Source: Methylomonas sp. (GTDB lineage: Bacteria > Pseudomonadota > Gammaproteobacteria > Methylococcales > Methylomonadaceae). From it: a stretch of 49,718 bases of DNA. How positions within the stretch are numbered: position 1 is the stretch's first letter; each line of letters opens with the position of its first letter. The notes beneath the pieces were generated by a model that saw nothing but the letters and a program-made list of their open reading frames with translations, was not told the DNA's origin and did not search any database. A program made the translations under genes and the position numbers. The stretch is from positions 1-49,718 of the forward strand of contig JALSLW010000059.1 of NCBI GenBank assembly GCA_026988155.1, in the 5' to 3' direction. Positions 1-10,644 of the stretch are shown one piece after another.

Positions 1-1834
1 CTTAGAGTGATTTTTTTTGCCTGTTTATTACCTAGCCATTTGTTATAAATCACCTGTTTATCATGGGCAGAAATAGAATCCAGGCCTTTTTGAATAATTG
101 ATGCCAATTCTGGCGCATTTTTTCGAGTAACGATATGAATATACTTCTTACCTAAGTTACGTGTGGATTTAAAAGGAATAATGGTATTGATACCTTCTTT
201 TTCAATCGTGTAAGTTAATGCACCATACGTGTCATAAAGCATATCCGCATGATTTTCTAAAACGGCATCTATTGCCGCGCTAAAGGTGTCAACGGAAATG
301 ATTTTAATTTTTGGGAAATGCTTTTTTATCAGCTCCTCATGTGCATAGTCTTTAGGTATTGCAACGCGCTTACCATTTAAATCTTCAAGAGATTTAACTT
401 TCAGGTCATCCCGAATAAAAAAATAATCTAACATCTCAAAATAGGGCTTTGAGTAAGTTAAATATTGGCTGCGGGCTTTGGTATAATAGACCGCACCTAA
501 TAAATCAATTTTATTGCTGCGAATTTTTTCCAGACTATGACTCCATTGATCAATAGTTACATGGAACTTTAAACCGGTTTTTTTTGCAATTAGGTTTAAA
601 TAGTCATTGGCAATCCCCGATACTGCCCCTTTTCGTCAGCAAAGTTAAAAGGAGCCCTATCAGGGCTGCCACCTACAGAGATTTGCGGATGAGCCTTTAT
701 CCAAGCTTTTTCTTTCTTTGTAAGATTTGGCAAAATGCCATTTTGACCCGCACTTTTATAGAAGAAGTTATTTTTTACCTGGCTGGTTTCAGTTAACCTT
801 AAGCGCTGATACTCCAAAGCTGTTCGCTGATAGCGTTTAGGATCGACAGAGCCAAGCTCAATCAGTTTTGGAACTATCATCTGCTCCGTGGTCCGCACAG
901 CATATTGCAAATGATCTTCTGACAAGGATGGGTTATATTTATGGCGGATCAGCTGAATAATCTCATCGGGGTGATCTAGCGCATATTGCCAGCCTTTAAC
1001 AGTAGCCTGCATCATTTTTTTCACTCGCTCGGGATGACTATTTAATTCTTTCTGCGAAGTAAAAAAATTATCTCCATAGTAATCAACACCATAGCTCTGA
1101 GGGTTGATAATATTGACATCAACACCCTGTTGTTCAAGCAAATAGGGCTCGTTAGTAGAGTAAGCAAAAATAACATCAATTTTACCGTCAATAAACTGTT
1201 GAAAATACGATTCGTCGTAGTCTATCTGATTAATTTTTGACAGATCACCCAAGCTATTGACTAATAGAGTATTTAAAGCGGCATCCCCTAAATTATTATT
1301 ATTGAAAGCTACGCTCTTCCCCACCATTTCGTAAGGGCTAATGATCCCAGAATCTCGATGGGAAAGAAAAACTAGGGGTGAATGCTGAAAAAACTGGTTA
1401 AGCAACACCACTGGCTCACCTTTAAGATGATAAATCAGCAAAGTACTGTCTGAAACACCATATTCGGATTCACCGGCAATAACCTGCTGTACATTATCTT
1501 TAGAAAAGTCGATTTCTTTCAGCGTAACATCTAGCCCGGCATCCCGATAAAAGCCTTTTTCAATCGCTGCGTAATAGCCTGCAAACTGAAAACTATGCTG
1601 CCATTTTAGCTGGATGCTGACGGGTTCAGGTGCAGCCAGAAGTATGGGACTTAAAAAGAAAAGAGAGCTTGCACAAAAAAACTGGAAAACGAAAAAAAAT
1701 AGCGCGAAAACATGTGAATGCACTCTGTCTATTTTTAATAGCTTCGGAAACATGAGTCTTACATAGTATAAGAGGAAGCTACTGCGGTCTTTATGCTGTT
1801 CCTTTATAGCCTGGGTTATATGTGTCATTTTCAC
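1..1834 (-). pseudogene. Fused NMT1/THI5-type plus SBP_bac_3 periplasmic binding protein, frameshifted and cut by the window edge
   Basis: The first reading frame starts at a GTG at 1834 (an ATG at 1828 or 1753 is also possible). It encodes a hydrophobic export segment at about residues 42-66, then an NMT1/THI5-like solute-binding domain beginning IQLKWQHSFQFAGYYAA, and reads to a stop at 596. The protein does not end there. From about 618 down to position 1 the neighbouring frame is fully open and encodes a second binding domain of the SBP_bac_3 type (GIANDYLNLIAKKTGLKF, then SLEDLNGKRVAIPKDYAHEE). The two frames join exactly if the CCCC run at 615-618 had one more C. Such double binding domains usually sit in front of a histidine kinase or GGDEF output module, but that part lies outside the window. 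It is either a real inactivating deletion or a homopolymer sequencing error. No clear ribosome binding site was seen at any of the starts. Confidence 0.75.
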
Positions 1835-2091
1835 TGCAAAGTAAAGCTAAACTTAACACTACTCATAGAAAAACCAGTTACCAGCCACATTCAACTAGTT
1901 TTCCTAGGGTTATGGCTATAATTTACTTCACCTATAGTCCCTCCAAAAGAAAAGAATGCAATATAAGAGTCCATGTAAAATTACCTCATCTTTTTGCTTA
2001 GACACTTAGTAATAACGGGTCGAAACGGGTTCTATCCATGTATTGCATTCAAATGAATATTCGAGTCCAATTTACCTTACAGTTTTTTACT

Positions 2092-3477
2092 TTATTTGCT
2101 AATGCCACCTTTTGTCAAATGGCCTGGTTCTAATAGTTTCTCTAATTCTGCACGCGATAAATCAGTCATTTCTTCAGCAACATCAACAATAGGCCTGTCC
2201 TGGCTGTACGCTTGCTTTGCCACCTTAGCCGCCAGTTCATAGCCAATAATGGGGTTTAGGGCAGTAACTAAAATAGGATTTTTTGACAGTGCCTCCTGCA
2301 GATTATCCTCCCGCACATTAAATGTTGCGATAGCCTTATCAGCCAATACTTTAGAGACATTGCCAAGCAACTCTATACTTTGTAAAACATTATAGGCAAT
2401 CACTGGCAGCATTACATTAAGCTGAAAAGTGCCTGCCTGTCCGGCTATGGTAATCGTTGCATCATTGCCAATCACTTGAGCTGCCACCATTGCTGTGGCT
2501 TCAGGGATAACAGGGTTTACCTTCCCAGGCATTATACTGCTGCCTGGCTGCAAAGCCGTTAGTTCTATTTCGCCCAAGCCGGCCAGAGGGCCGCTATTCA
2601 TCCAGCGCAGATCATTTGCTATTTTTGTTAAACTGACAGCAATCACTTTCATTTGGCCTGATAGTTCAACTATTGCATCTTGTGCGCTTAAACTTTCAAA
2701 AAAAGAATCATTAGGCTTAAAGGGCAGCCCCGTTTCTTTTGATAAAACTTGAGAGAATTTTTCTGCAAACTGAGGATCTGCATTGATGCCTGTACCTACA
2801 GCTGTGCCACCCAGCGCTAATTTATAAACCCTGGGCAGTGCTGCATTAATGCGCTCTATGCCGTTGCGAATCTGCAATGCCCATGCGCCTAGCTCTTGGC
2901 TCATTCTAATCGGCATTGCATCCATTAAATGTGTGCGTCCTGTCTTAGTGATGTTATCCAGCGATTCAGCTTTATTTTCTATCGTTTCAGCCAGATGAGT
3001 TAATCCGGGCAATAATACATTTTGACATTCTATTGCAGCACTGACATGAATTGCTGTTGGAATCACATCGTTACTGCTCTGCCCCATATTGACATGATCA
3101 TTAGCACCTACCTTCATACTTGAAATATCGCTTGCTAAATGCGCCAATACTTCATTGACGTTCATGTTGGTACTAGTGCCTGATCCCGTCTGGAAAACAT
3201 CAACAGGGAATTGGTCTTGGTGCTGACCATCTATGATTTGCTGGGAAGCTAATACAATGGCATCGCCTTTTTGCCGGTCTAATACGCCGAGATCCATATT
3301 TACTTTAGCTGCATTTTTTTTTATCAACGCAACTGTTTTTATAAATGTTGGAGGCAAGGCTAAACCGCTAATTGGGAAGTTATTGACAGCCCTTTGTGTC
3401 TGGGCTGCATATAGCGCTTCAGCAGGAACTTGCAGTTCTCCCATGCTGTCTTTTTCTGTTCTGTATTGATTTGTCAT
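2092..3477 (-). CDS. fumC: Fumarate hydratase, class II
   Basis: 461 residues, the usual length for the oxygen-stable, iron-free fumarase that interconverts fumarate and malate in the TCA cycle (cytoplasmic homotetramer). Family features are visible: the GSGTSTNMNVNEV segment at residues 98-110, the active-site histidine region RTHLMDAMPI near residue 183, and the superfamily signature GSSIMPGKVNP at residues 312-322. The start ATG is preceded by an AAAGGTC-like binding site. The gene stands alone on the minus strand and is preceded by a palindromic repeat. Aspartase and argininosuccinate lyase share the fold, but the sequence around the signature and the length match FumC. Confidence 0.97.
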   Translation of the reverse strand: MTNQYRTEKDSMGELQVPAEALYAAQTQRAVNNFPISGLALPPTFIKTVALIKKNAAKVNMDLGVLDRQKGDAIVLASQQIIDGQHQDQFPVDVFQTGSGTSTNMNVNEVLAHLASDISSMKVGANDHVNMGQSSNDVIPTAIHVSAAIECQNVLLPGLTHLAETIENKAESLDNITKTGRTHLMDAMPIRMSQELGAWALQIRNGIERINAALPRVYKLALGGTAVGTGINADPQFAEKFSQVLSKETGLPFKPNDSFFESLSAQDAIVELSGQMKVIAVSLTKIANDLRWMNSGPLAGLGEIELTALQPGSSIMPGKVNPVIPEATAMVAAQVIGNDATITIAGQAGTFQLNVMLPVIAYNVLQSIELLGNVSKVLADKAIATFNVREDNLQEALSKNPILVTALNPIIGYELAAKVAKQAYSQDRPIVDVAEEMTDLSRAELEKLLEPGHLTKGGISK

Positions 3478-3500
3478 TTTTTTAAGACCTTTATTTATAA

Positions 3501-3626
3501 AATCCCCCTCAATCCCCCTTTTTCAAAGGGAGAAGTTAAGAGCAAAAGCAACTGCTCTTCACTCACCTCATTACAGTAAAATCCCCCCTAACCCCCCTTT
3601 GAAAAAGGGGGGTTAGGGGGGATTTT
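3501..3626. repeat. G/C-run palindromic repeat with a degenerate second copy
   Basis: A near-perfect inverted repeat spans 3578-3626. The left arm reads AAATCCCCCCTAACCCCCC, followed by TTTGAAAAA and then the matching right arm. A diverged half-copy with the same C-run pattern lies at 3501-3530. Related, weaker versions lie near 11700-11745 and 27299-27338. The repeated ATCCCCC-AACCCCC unit in several intergenic gaps is typical of dispersed REP-like or MITE-like elements. It could act as a transcription terminator between fumC and the genes upstream of it. Confidence 0.75.
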
Positions 3627-3763
3627 CAAATATTCTTCAACGCCCTATCAATCATCGTCGACACAGTATCATTTTCTAAATAATCAGGTTCAAAAATTCT
3701 GACGCCATTAATTTCAATTACTGGCTGAATCTTGGAGCACAAAGCCCGTTCTGGATCAGTCAA
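3626..3763 (-). pseudogene. Possible gene remnant or small open frame
   Basis: An open minus-strand frame from a TTG at 3763 to a TGA at 3626 would encode 45 residues beginning MTDPERALCSKIQPVIEI. The next in-frame codons upstream reach a TAA within about 30 bases, and no ATG is available. The amino-acid composition looks protein-like (continuing NGVRIFEPDYLEND), not random. Its stop codon lies at the end of the palindromic repeat, so insertion of the repeat may have truncated an older gene. I do not recognise the family. Confidence 0.3.
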
Positions 3764-3820
3764 GTCATATCTTAATCGACAAACTTATTTCTTCAGTCTC
3801 TGTTGAAAAGACTGCATTTA

Positions 3821-4057
3821 TCAATTTAAAGCATTAATAAAAGCCTGTGCCTGCACCTGCTCAAAGGGCCAGCATAACTCCTTTCCCGTTTCGGCATGAT
3901 ACAAAACAGGAATACGAATCGCATATTTATCCTGCCATTGATCTTGTTCCGCTATATCAATCAGCTCAATATTAACCTGCTTGAAGTGAGCCAAAATCAG
4001 TTCAGCCTCTTCACACAAATGACAGCCCAAGGTTCCGAACAAAATCAATTCGACCAT
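3821..4057 (-). CDS. Glutaredoxin-like thiol protein (DUF836 type)
   Basis: 78 residues with the short thioredoxin-fold pattern of the DUF836 glutaredoxin-like family: beta strand VELILFGTLGC, a CHLC redox motif at residues 12-15, and the cis-proline segment IRIPVLYH near residue 50. It is probably a small cytoplasmic thiol-disulfide exchange protein; the substrate is unknown. It begins right after the YqhA-family gene (one base between them), so the two are likely co-transcribed, probably with metH upstream. Confidence 0.8.
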   Translation of the reverse strand: MVELILFGTLGCHLCEEAELILAHFKQVNIELIDIAEQDQWQDKYAIRIPVLYHAETGKELCWPFEQVQAQAFINALN

Positions 4058-4058
4058 A

Positions 4059-4562
4059 TTAGTGCCTAGAAATTTTATCCAGATAGCCCATCAATAAAGC
4101 TGATATGACCATAGTTAAATGAATGAGTACATACCACATAATTTTATCATTGGCAGTGGTTTCTAAATTCATAAAAACTTTGAGTAAATGAATGGAAGAA
4201 ATAGCTACAATTGAAGAGGCTACTTTCATTTTCAGTGAGCCATAATCATGGCTTCCTAACCAGTCCAACTTTTCTGTCTCATCCTTAATATCTAATTGTG
4301 AAACAAAATTTTCGTAGCCGCTGAACATGACGATAACAACTAAACTGCCTACCAGCGTTATATCAACCAGTGTAAGCAATTTTAATATCAATGCTGATTC
4401 ATTCATCGCTAATATTTGTGGCAAAAAGTGATAAAGTTCCTGAAAAAACTTGATAAACAATGCAAATAGAGCCAGACTTAATCCTAAATAAATGGGGGCT
4501 AATATCCAGCGACTGGCATACATAAACCTTTCCATTGTTTTTTCGATTTTATTAGCCTCCAT
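4059..4562 (-). CDS. YqhA/UPF0114 family inner-membrane protein
   Basis: 167 residues, matching the UPF0114 (TIGR00645) family in length. Conserved stretches include [19 protein letters not shown] near the N terminus, the central [15 protein letters not shown], and [12 protein letters not shown] followed by [20 protein letters not shown] at the C terminus. Three to four membrane helices are predicted from hydrophobicity. The function of the family is not established. The start used gives an N-terminal extension of nine residues over the methionine that aligns with E. coli YqhA (at 4535), so either start is possible. It lies 13 bases downstream of metH. Confidence 0.85.
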   Translation of the reverse strand: MEANKIEKTMERFMYASRWILAPIYLGLSLALFALFIKFFQELYHFLPQILAMNESALILKLLTLVDITLVGSLVVIVMFSGYENFVSQLDIKDETEKLDWLGSHDYGSLKMKVASSIVAISSIHLLKVFMNLETTANDKIMWYVLIHLTMVISALLMGYLDKISRH

Positions 4563-4575
4563 ATCTGCTCAGTCC

Positions 4576-7500
4576 CTAATGATGCAAATGTGCTGACAGC
4601 CAGCGTTCTGCGACTTCTTTGGTCATGCCTTTTCTTTTTGCATAACTTTCCAATTGCTCCTGATCTATTTTTCCGACATTAAAATATTGTGCCTCAGGGT
4701 GGGACAAATACCAGCCGCTTACCGCTGCAGTTGGGAACATGGCATAACTTTCTGTCAATTCAATTGTGGTTGAGGCTGTTGCATTTAACAATTCAAACAG
4801 CTTTTCTTTTTCTGTATGATCTGGACAGGCAGGATAGCCAGGAGCAGGTCTGATACCTTTATAGTCTTCCGCAATCAATTGCTCGTTTTCATGCATTTCG
4901 TCATGCGCATATCCCCAATACTCTTTCCTCACCTGTTCATGCAGATATTCTGCAAAGGCTTCAGCCAGTCTATCTGCCAGGGCCTTAAGCATAATGGAAT
5001 TATAATCATCATGGTCTTTTTCAAACTGTGCAACTTTTTCATCAATGCCAATACCCGTAGTTACAGCAAATGCACCGATATAATCAGCTTTTCCGCTGTC
5101 CTTGCTGGCAATAAAGTCGGACAGACAATAATTAGCTCTACCTGGTGCTTTTATATTTTGTTGACGCAGGTGATGCAAGGTTTCCAATATTTCAGTGCGT
5201 GAATCATCGGTGTAAAGTTCAATATCGTCACCCACACTATTGGCTGGAAAAAAACCAATTACTGCTTTAGCTGACAGCCACTTTTCGTTAACTATTTGAT
5301 CCAGCATTTTCTTTGCATCAGCAAATAATTTAGTCGCCGTTTCACCGACCAGATCATCTTTTAAAATAGCCGGGTATTTACCCGACAACTCCCAGGTCTG
5401 AAAAAAAGGCGTCCAATCTATATAAGGCTGCAGCACATTCAAAGATAAGGAATCAATCACCTTAGTTCCTAAAAAAGACGGTTTGACAGGCAGATGATCT
5501 CCAGCATCAAACTTATTTAACCGAGCCTTTTCTAAACTATGCTGTTTTATATTAGCCTTTCGGCCTTTATGTCTTTCGCGCACCTGTTCATATTCTGCCC
5601 TTATCTTAGCAATATAATCCTCTCTTAATTCATCGCTTAGCAGAGAACTTACAACTCCCACACTACGTGATGCGTCAGTGACATAAATGGTGGGGGCGTG
5701 ATAGTTCTGCTCTATTTTTACCGCAGTATGTGCGCGCGAAGTGGTTGCACCACCGATCATCAGGGGAATATCAAAATTTTGCCGCTGCATTTCTTTGGCA
5801 ACATGTACCATTTCATCTAACGATGGAGTAATCAGACCGCTTAGCCCTATAATATCGACATTTTCTTCTTTCGCTTTTTTAAGGATCTGCTCAGCCGGAA
5901 TCATTACCCCCATATCAATCACTTCAAAATTATTGCACTGCAATACAACACCAACAATATTTTTCCCAATATCATGCACATCGCCCTTTACTGTTGCCAT
6001 CAGAACTTTGCCATTAGACTGCAGCCCACCATCTTTTTCTGCATCCATAAAAGGCATTAAATGAGCCACAGCCTTTTTCATTACCCGCGCAGACTTGACA
6101 ACCTGAGGTAAAAACATTTTACCTTCGCCAAATAAGTCACCGACTACATTCATGCCGTCCATTAATGGCCCTTCAATCACATGCAAAGGCAGTTCAGATT
6201 CTATTCGAGCCTGTTCAGTGTCTTCAACAATATAATCGGCATTGCCTTTAACTAAAGCATGTTCCAGACGTTTTTTTACCGGCCAGCTTCTCCATTCCAG
6301 ATCTTCCTTTTTTGCAATGCCTCCTTCGCCCTGATATTTTTGAGCCATTTCCAGCATGGCTTCAGTGGCATCAGGGTGTCGGTTTAGTACAACATCTTCT
6401 ACAGCTTTGCGCAATTCGTCAGGAATATCTTCATAAATAGCCAATTGTCCCGCATTGACTATTCCCATCCCCATCCCAGCCTTAATGGCATGATAGAGAA
6501 ACACAGCATGAATTGCTTCACGTACTAAATTATTGCCCCGAAAAGAAAAAGACACGTTAGAGACGCCACCAGAGATCAAGGCATGGGGACATGTTCTGGT
6601 AATTTCTTTTGTCGCTTCTATGAAGTCTACACCGTAATTATTATGCTCATCAATGCCTGTGGCGATGGCAAAAATATTGGGGTCAAAAATAATATCTTCG
6701 GGCGGAAAATTTACCTCTTCCGTTAAAATTTTATAGGCGCGCTGACAAATTTCAACTTTTCTTGCCTTGGTGTCAGCCTGACCTTCTTCATCAAACGCCA
6801 TCACAATCATGGCGGCACCGTAACGGCGAATTAATTTGGCCTGCCGAATAAAGTTTTCTTCACCTTCTTTAATAGAGATTGAGTTAACTATACCTTTGCC
6901 CTGAATGCATTTAAGCCCTGCTTCCAGAATATCCCACTTGGACGAATCCAGCATAATAGGCACTTTAGCTATATCCGGCTCTGAGGCAATTAAATGCAGA
7001 AAGCGCACCATTGCTTCTTTTGATTCCAACATGCCTTCATCCATGTTGATATCAATTATTTGTGCACCGTTCTCAACCTGGTCTTTAGCAACCTCTAAGG
7101 CCGTTTCGTAATCACCCTCTACAATTAATCGCTTAAATTTTGCCGAGCCAGTGACGTTTGTTCTTTCCCCTACGTTGACAAATAAAGAATCAGGGGCAAT
7201 ATTTTGAGGTTCCAAACCGGCTAACCGACATTGCTTTTCTATCGCCGGAATTTTTCTGGGCGGATATTTTTGGACCTGGTCAATAATTGCCTTAATGTAT
7301 TCTGGTGATGTGCCACAGCAGCCGCCAATAATGTTCAAATATCCTAGCCTGGCCCAATCAGCTATTTCGCCTGCCATCTCTTCGGGCGTTTCATCATACT
7401 CGCCAAATTCATTTGGCAGTCCTGCATTGGGATGGGCTGAAATATGTGTATCAGCAATATTTGATACTTCTGCGATATACTGCCGCAATTCTGTTGCGCC

Positions 7501-8244
7501 TAAAGCGCAGTTAAACCCTATGGAAATAGGATCGACATGGCTCAATGAATTCCAAAAAGCTTCTGCCGTCTGGCCTGACAATGTACGGCCTGATGCATCT
7601 GTGATAGTTCCTGAAATCATTACAGGCAGTTTATGGCCCAGCAGATCAAAATACTGCTCAACTGCAAAAATAGCCGCTTTTGCATTTAAGGTGTCGAAAA
7701 TGGTTTCGATTAAGATAATATCGACATCAGCATCACACATGCCCTTTACTGATTCTGTATAGGCCTCAACCAATTCATCGAAACTGACATTTCTAAAGCC
7801 CGGGTCATTAACCTCTGGCGACATAGATGCTGTACGGTTTGTGGGACCTAATGTACCGGCTACGAACCTCGGTTTATCAGGATTTAATGCCGTAAATTCG
7901 GCTGCAACTTCTTTTGCCAACCGGACTGATTGTAAATTTATTTCATAAGCTAATGACTGCATATTGTAGTCAGCCATAGCAATGCTTGTTGCATTGAAGG
8001 TGTTGGTTTCTACAATATCTACCCCGACCTCATAATAGGCACGGTGAATCGCCTTGATAATATTAGGCTGGGTCAGTGACAGCAGGTCATTATTGCCTTT
8101 TAAATCACAGTCCCAATCAGCAAAACGTTCACCTCGATAATCCTTTTCCTCTAGCCTATACCCTTGAATCATCGTACCCATGGCACCATCAAGGAATAAA
8201 ATACGCTGTGATAATTGCTGTTTTAATAATTCGGTATTATTCAT
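4576..8244 (-). CDS. metH: Cobalamin-dependent methionine synthase
   Basis: 1222 residues, the full length of MetH, which transfers a methyl group from 5-methyltetrahydrofolate via cobalamin to homocysteine. Domain order is canonical. The homocysteine-binding barrel carries zinc cysteines at residues 246, 309 and 310 (within GGCCGTSP). The pterin-binding barrel begins [15 protein letters not shown] near 357. The cobalamin cap domain is near 650-740. The B12-binding motif DVHDIG is at 755-760, with the lower-ligand histidine 757. The C-terminal reactivation domain binds S-adenosylmethionine ([12 protein letters not shown]). No frameshift or missing key residue was seen. The short upstream gap holds no recognisable cobalamin riboswitch. 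Confidence 0.98.
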   Translation of the reverse strand: MNNTELLKQQLSQRILFLDGAMGTMIQGYRLEEKDYRGERFADWDCDLKGNNDLLSLTQPNIIKAIHRAYYEVGVDIVETNTFNATSIAMADYNMQSLAYEINLQSVRLAKEVAAEFTALNPDKPRFVAGTLGPTNRTASMSPEVNDPGFRNVSFDELVEAYTESVKGMCDADVDIILIETIFDTLNAKAAIFAVEQYFDLLGHKLPVMISGTITDASGRTLSGQTAEAFWNSLSHVDPISIGFNCALGATELRQYIAEVSNIADTHISAHPNAGLPNEFGEYDETPEEMAGEIADWARLGYLNIIGGCCGTSPEYIKAIIDQVQKYPPRKIPAIEKQCRLAGLEPQNIAPDSLFVNVGERTNVTGSAKFKRLIVEGDYETALEVAKDQVENGAQIIDINMDEGMLESKEAMVRFLHLIASEPDIAKVPIMLDSSKWDILEAGLKCIQGKGIVNSISIKEGEENFIRQAKLIRRYGAAMIVMAFDEEGQADTKARKVEICQRAYKILTEEVNFPPEDIIFDPNIFAIATGIDEHNNYGVDFIEATKEITRTCPHALISGGVSNVSFSFRGNNLVREAIHAVFLYHAIKAGMGMGIVNAGQLAIYEDIPDELRKAVEDVVLNRHPDATEAMLEMAQKYQGEGGIAKKEDLEWRSWPVKKRLEHALVKGNADYIVEDTEQARIESELPLHVIEGPLMDGMNVVGDLFGEGKMFLPQVVKSARVMKKAVAHLMPFMDAEKDGGLQSNGKVLMATVKGDVHDIGKNIVGVVLQCNNFEVIDMGVMIPAEQILKKAKEENVDIIGLSGLITPSLDEMVHVAKEMQRQNFDIPLMIGGATTSRAHTAVKIEQNYHAPTIYVTDASRSVGVVSSLLSDELREDYIAKIRAEYEQVRERHKGRKANIKQHSLEKARLNKFDAGDHLPVKPSFLGTKVIDSLSLNVLQPYIDWTPFFQTWELSGKYPAILKDDLVGETATKLFADAKKMLDQIVNEKWLSAKAVIGFFPANSVGDDIELYTDDSRTEILETLHHLRQQNIKAPGRANYCLSDFIASKDSGKADYIGAFAVTTGIGIDEKVAQFEKDHDDYNSIMLKALADRLAEAFAEYLHEQVRKEYWGYAHDEMHENEQLIAEDYKGIRPAPGYPACPDHTEKEKLFELLNATASTTIELTESYAMFPTAAVSGWYLSHPEAQYFNVGKIDQEQLESYAKRKGMTKEVAERWLSAHLHH

Positions 8245-8317
8245 AGAGATTAACGATAGGAGTTTGGTCCAATTAGCCGTAAATTATAAAATACTAAGTG
8301 ATAAATAGGTGAACAGA

Positions 8318-8518
8318 ATGTTATATAAAGCACTCTTGCCACCGGTATGCTGTGCAAAGCAAAAAAAGAAAATAGACGTTAAGCATGGCACACTTTCTAT
8401 TTACCTTGTTGTCAGTTTTATTGCTATCGCATTGTTTGTTCTAACCGTTGCATCTATTGTTTCCGCTGCAACAAGCCAAATGCGGAAATACAAAAAGCAT
8501 ATAACCAAAAAAGCCTAG
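8318..8518 (+). CDS. Small single-helix membrane protein, unknown function
   Basis: 66 residues from the ATG at 8318, chosen because AGGTGA lies six bases upstream (a GTG at 8309 would add three residues). The protein has a Cys pair (residues 12-13), a basic stretch, one clear hydrophobic helix (YLVVSFIAIALFVLTVASIV) and a lysine-rich tail. Its stop codon lies inside a perfect terminator hairpin, which supports a real transcription unit. I do not recognise a family. It is divergent from metH. Confidence 0.5.
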   Translation: MLYKALLPPVCCAKQKKKIDVKHGTLSIYLVVSFIAIALFVLTVASIVSAATSQMRKYKKHITKKA

Positions 8519-8540
8519 ATTAATCTAGGCTTTTTTGGTT
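8503..8540. terminator. Perfect bidirectional terminator hairpin
   Basis: A 17-bp perfect stem (AACCAAAAAAGCCTAGA paired with its complement) around a TTAA loop, with A and T runs on both sides, so it can terminate transcription from either strand. It separates two converging small membrane-protein genes. Confidence 0.9.
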
Positions 8541-8556
8541 CGGCAAAAGTTTAAAG

Positions 8557-8982
8557 CTACGAAGCTTTAAAACTGTCTTTAATGGCAATAAACATTTCTT
8601 TAATGCCACTGAACAGACCCATAAAATTAAAGGGCTGTTTTAGCATAACAAGCTGTCTGAGAACAGCTACAATTAAGAAGGGTATAATCCAAGTAAGAAG
8701 TTCGAAGATAATGCCAATAAAACTACCGCCAGCCCCTGCCTGTATTCCAGATGAACTGTCATCTATGGCATTCAAACCTCCAGCATTATCGTATTCACTA
8801 CTTATATCAGTATCAAACATCTCAATAATCATACCATTAAAATAGGTCGCTAAAAGCGTCCCGGCTAAATATACAACAAAACTGCCTACCACCCAGTAAA
8901 ACACTCTACCCGTCTTATTCTCAACCCCAGTTCTATAAATCCATATTGCTATAAGAATAGCGAAGATTCCACCATAAGTCAT
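8557..8982 (-). CDS. Hypothetical membrane protein
   Basis: 141 residues. It starts with a hydrophobic helix (GIFAILIAIWIY), then a second helix near residues 28-50 (FYWVVGSFVVYLAGTLLATYF). A polar Asp/Ser/Gly-rich loop (about 55-85) follows, then a third helix (LLTWIIPFLIVAVL) and an amphipathic C terminus. No recognised family. It ends just before the shared bidirectional terminator at 8503-8540 and has no co-directional neighbour, so it is probably monocistronic. The coding assignment rests on frame length, helix pattern and the terminator. Confidence 0.65.
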   Translation of the reverse strand: MTYGGIFAILIAIWIYRTGVENKTGRVFYWVVGSFVVYLAGTLLATYFNGMIIEMFDTDISSEYDNAGGLNAIDDSSSGIQAGAGGSFIGIIFELLTWIIPFLIVAVLRQLVMLKQPFNFMGLFSGIKEMFIAIKDSFKAS

Positions 8983-9365
8983 TTTATTTACCTCTAATTT
9001 ATTATTGTAATAATTTTTAAGCTCAACCTAAAGACATCGACATCATTACTGAAATTCAGCATACGTCCAATTATCCTTTAAACCCCGATTGCTGTGAATA
9101 GTTCACCTTACCATCAAAAAACCTTCCAGTTTTATGTATCCATCAGAATACGTATTTTAAATCATCAATTCCACTTTGTATAAAATACTTTCAAGAATGT
9201 ATGTTCATATTACTCATATTCAAACCATATAGCAATTTAGAGCCCACCAACAATTTAAACATATATAATAGCCAACCAAAGCAAAGGAACTTACTTCTAC
9301 AAAAAACATCATAATTTTTTATTCTAAAACATAGTCTTTCATTAGGGTATTTATTTCTGAAAAAA
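8983..9365. other. Intergenic region between divergent genes
   Basis: 383 AT-rich bases between the minus-strand hypothetical membrane protein and the plus-strand copper cluster. It must contain the promoters for both. I could not pick a convincing promoter, RNA or small gene in it. Confidence 0.6.
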
Positions 9366-10625
9366 ATGAATAAAGTGAATTTTACAGCTATAAATCAAAC
9401 AGTTTATAATCTTTCCAGGATAAGGGTAACATTTTTGCCTTTTATCATTGCCATGCTTTTTTTGCCTTCGTGTGCTCTATTAAGCCATAAGACACCAGTA
9501 CAAAGAGTCATTAATACAGGTTTAAAAACCGTCCACACCCTAGATGTCTATGCTGAAAAAAATACTGTTCATGCTTTATTTTCTGGCTTAGACAGTAGCC
9601 AGAAACTTGCTCTGAAATATATAACTTCTTTAAATGCTGGTAAAACTTGGTCTGCGCCTATTTCGGTAAACAGGAAATTGGCACCTTTAAAAAAATCAAA
9701 AAGAGGCAATGATTTTCGGATTGCCGCTTATGGCAGCAAGGTAATGGCTGTGTGGCAATCTAAAGGCGGTGAACCTTGGACGGGTAAAATTGCAGTTGCG
9801 CTATCCAGTGACTTTGGCAAAACCTGGCAGCAAATAGCCAGCCCCATAAGCGATCAGTATGAGAAAATTGATCAGGGGTATTTTGACCTTACCGCTGACA
9901 ATCAAGGTCAGTTTCATATTGTCTGGCTGGATGACCGTGAAGAAGCGGGCAACACCCAGGCGCTTCGCTATGCCCGCTATTCTGATCAAAGTGGCAACGC
10001 ATGGGAGTCACATAAAACTTTAGAATTGACTGCCTGCACCTGTTGCTGGACCAGCATTATAGCGGATAAAAAAAATGACCTTCATGTACTATATCGTGAT
10101 GACAGTCCACGCGATATGAAAATTATTTCTTCCTTTAATAACGGGAACTCTTGGCAGAAATCAAAAACGGCCGGCTCTTTTGGCTGGAAATTTATAGGCT
10201 GTCCTCATCAGGGAGGCGGTCTTGCCGGCACTCAAACCGATGGAAAAACTATTTTGCATAGTGCCCTCTGGAACGGAAAAGCTGACAGCAGAGGCATTTA
10301 CTATAGCCAGTTCGAGCCAAACAAAGATAAAATAGCCGTTTTACTGCCAATAGGCGACAATAATAGCGCATCAGGCGATATTGCTGCTCTGGATAATAGT
10401 CACCTTGGAATCGCTTATACCGCAGGGGATTTTGAATCAAAATCAGTGACGGCCAAGTTCTCCGGTAACGGAGGTCTTTCTTGGTCGAACGAACAGCGTT
10501 TAACGGGCGATAGCGCTGAACCGTCTCATCCCCGAATAATTGCCACCCCGAGTGGCTTTCGGTTTTTCTGGACCGAGTGGCAAGAAAATGGAGATGCTGT
10601 TGCAATCATCTCGGAATTAAAATAA
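9366..10625 (+). CDS. BNR-repeat (sialidase-like propeller) lipoprotein with a Cys cluster
   Basis: 419 residues. An N-terminal hydrophobic segment ends in LPSC with a lipid-attachment cysteine at residue 36. The body has at least four BNR/Asp-box-like turns: NAGKTW, SDFGKTW, NNGNSW and NGGLSW. This is the beta-propeller fold used by sialidases, but catalytic residues are not evident, so enzymatic sialidase activity is not implied. A CTCCW motif (cysteines 224, 226 and 227) and a GCPHQGGG segment (cysteine 279) are candidate metal-binding or disulfide features. It leads a plus-strand set that continues with copC and a PmoD-like gene, so a role in periplasmic or outer-membrane copper handling is inferred. 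Confidence 0.75.
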   Translation: MNKVNFTAINQTVYNLSRIRVTFLPFIIAMLFLPSCALLSHKTPVQRVINTGLKTVHTLDVYAEKNTVHALFSGLDSSQKLALKYITSLNAGKTWSAPISVNRKLAPLKKSKRGNDFRIAAYGSKVMAVWQSKGGEPWTGKIAVALSSDFGKTWQQIASPISDQYEKIDQGYFDLTADNQGQFHIVWLDDREEAGNTQALRYARYSDQSGNAWESHKTLELTACTCCWTSIIADKKNDLHVLYRDDSPRDMKIISSFNNGNSWQKSKTAGSFGWKFIGCPHQGGGLAGTQTDGKTILHSALWNGKADSRGIYYSQFEPNKDKIAVLLPIGDNNSASGDIAALDNSHLGIAYTAGDFESKSVTAKFSGNGGLSWSNEQRLTGDSAEPSHPRIIATPSGFRFFWTEWQENGDAVAIISELK

Positions 10626-10644
10626 ATATAGAACGTTAGATACT

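Noticed and set aside
4816-5202. Long plus-strand frames inside metH and other genes
   Set aside because: They are antisense shadows of well-supported genes and show no family features.
8245-8317. Cobalamin riboswitch before metH
   Set aside because: The gap to the divergent small gene is under 75 bases, too short, and shows no B12-box-like sequence.
9366-10625. Active sialidase
   Set aside because: BNR turns alone do not imply catalysis, and the copper-cluster context points elsewhere.
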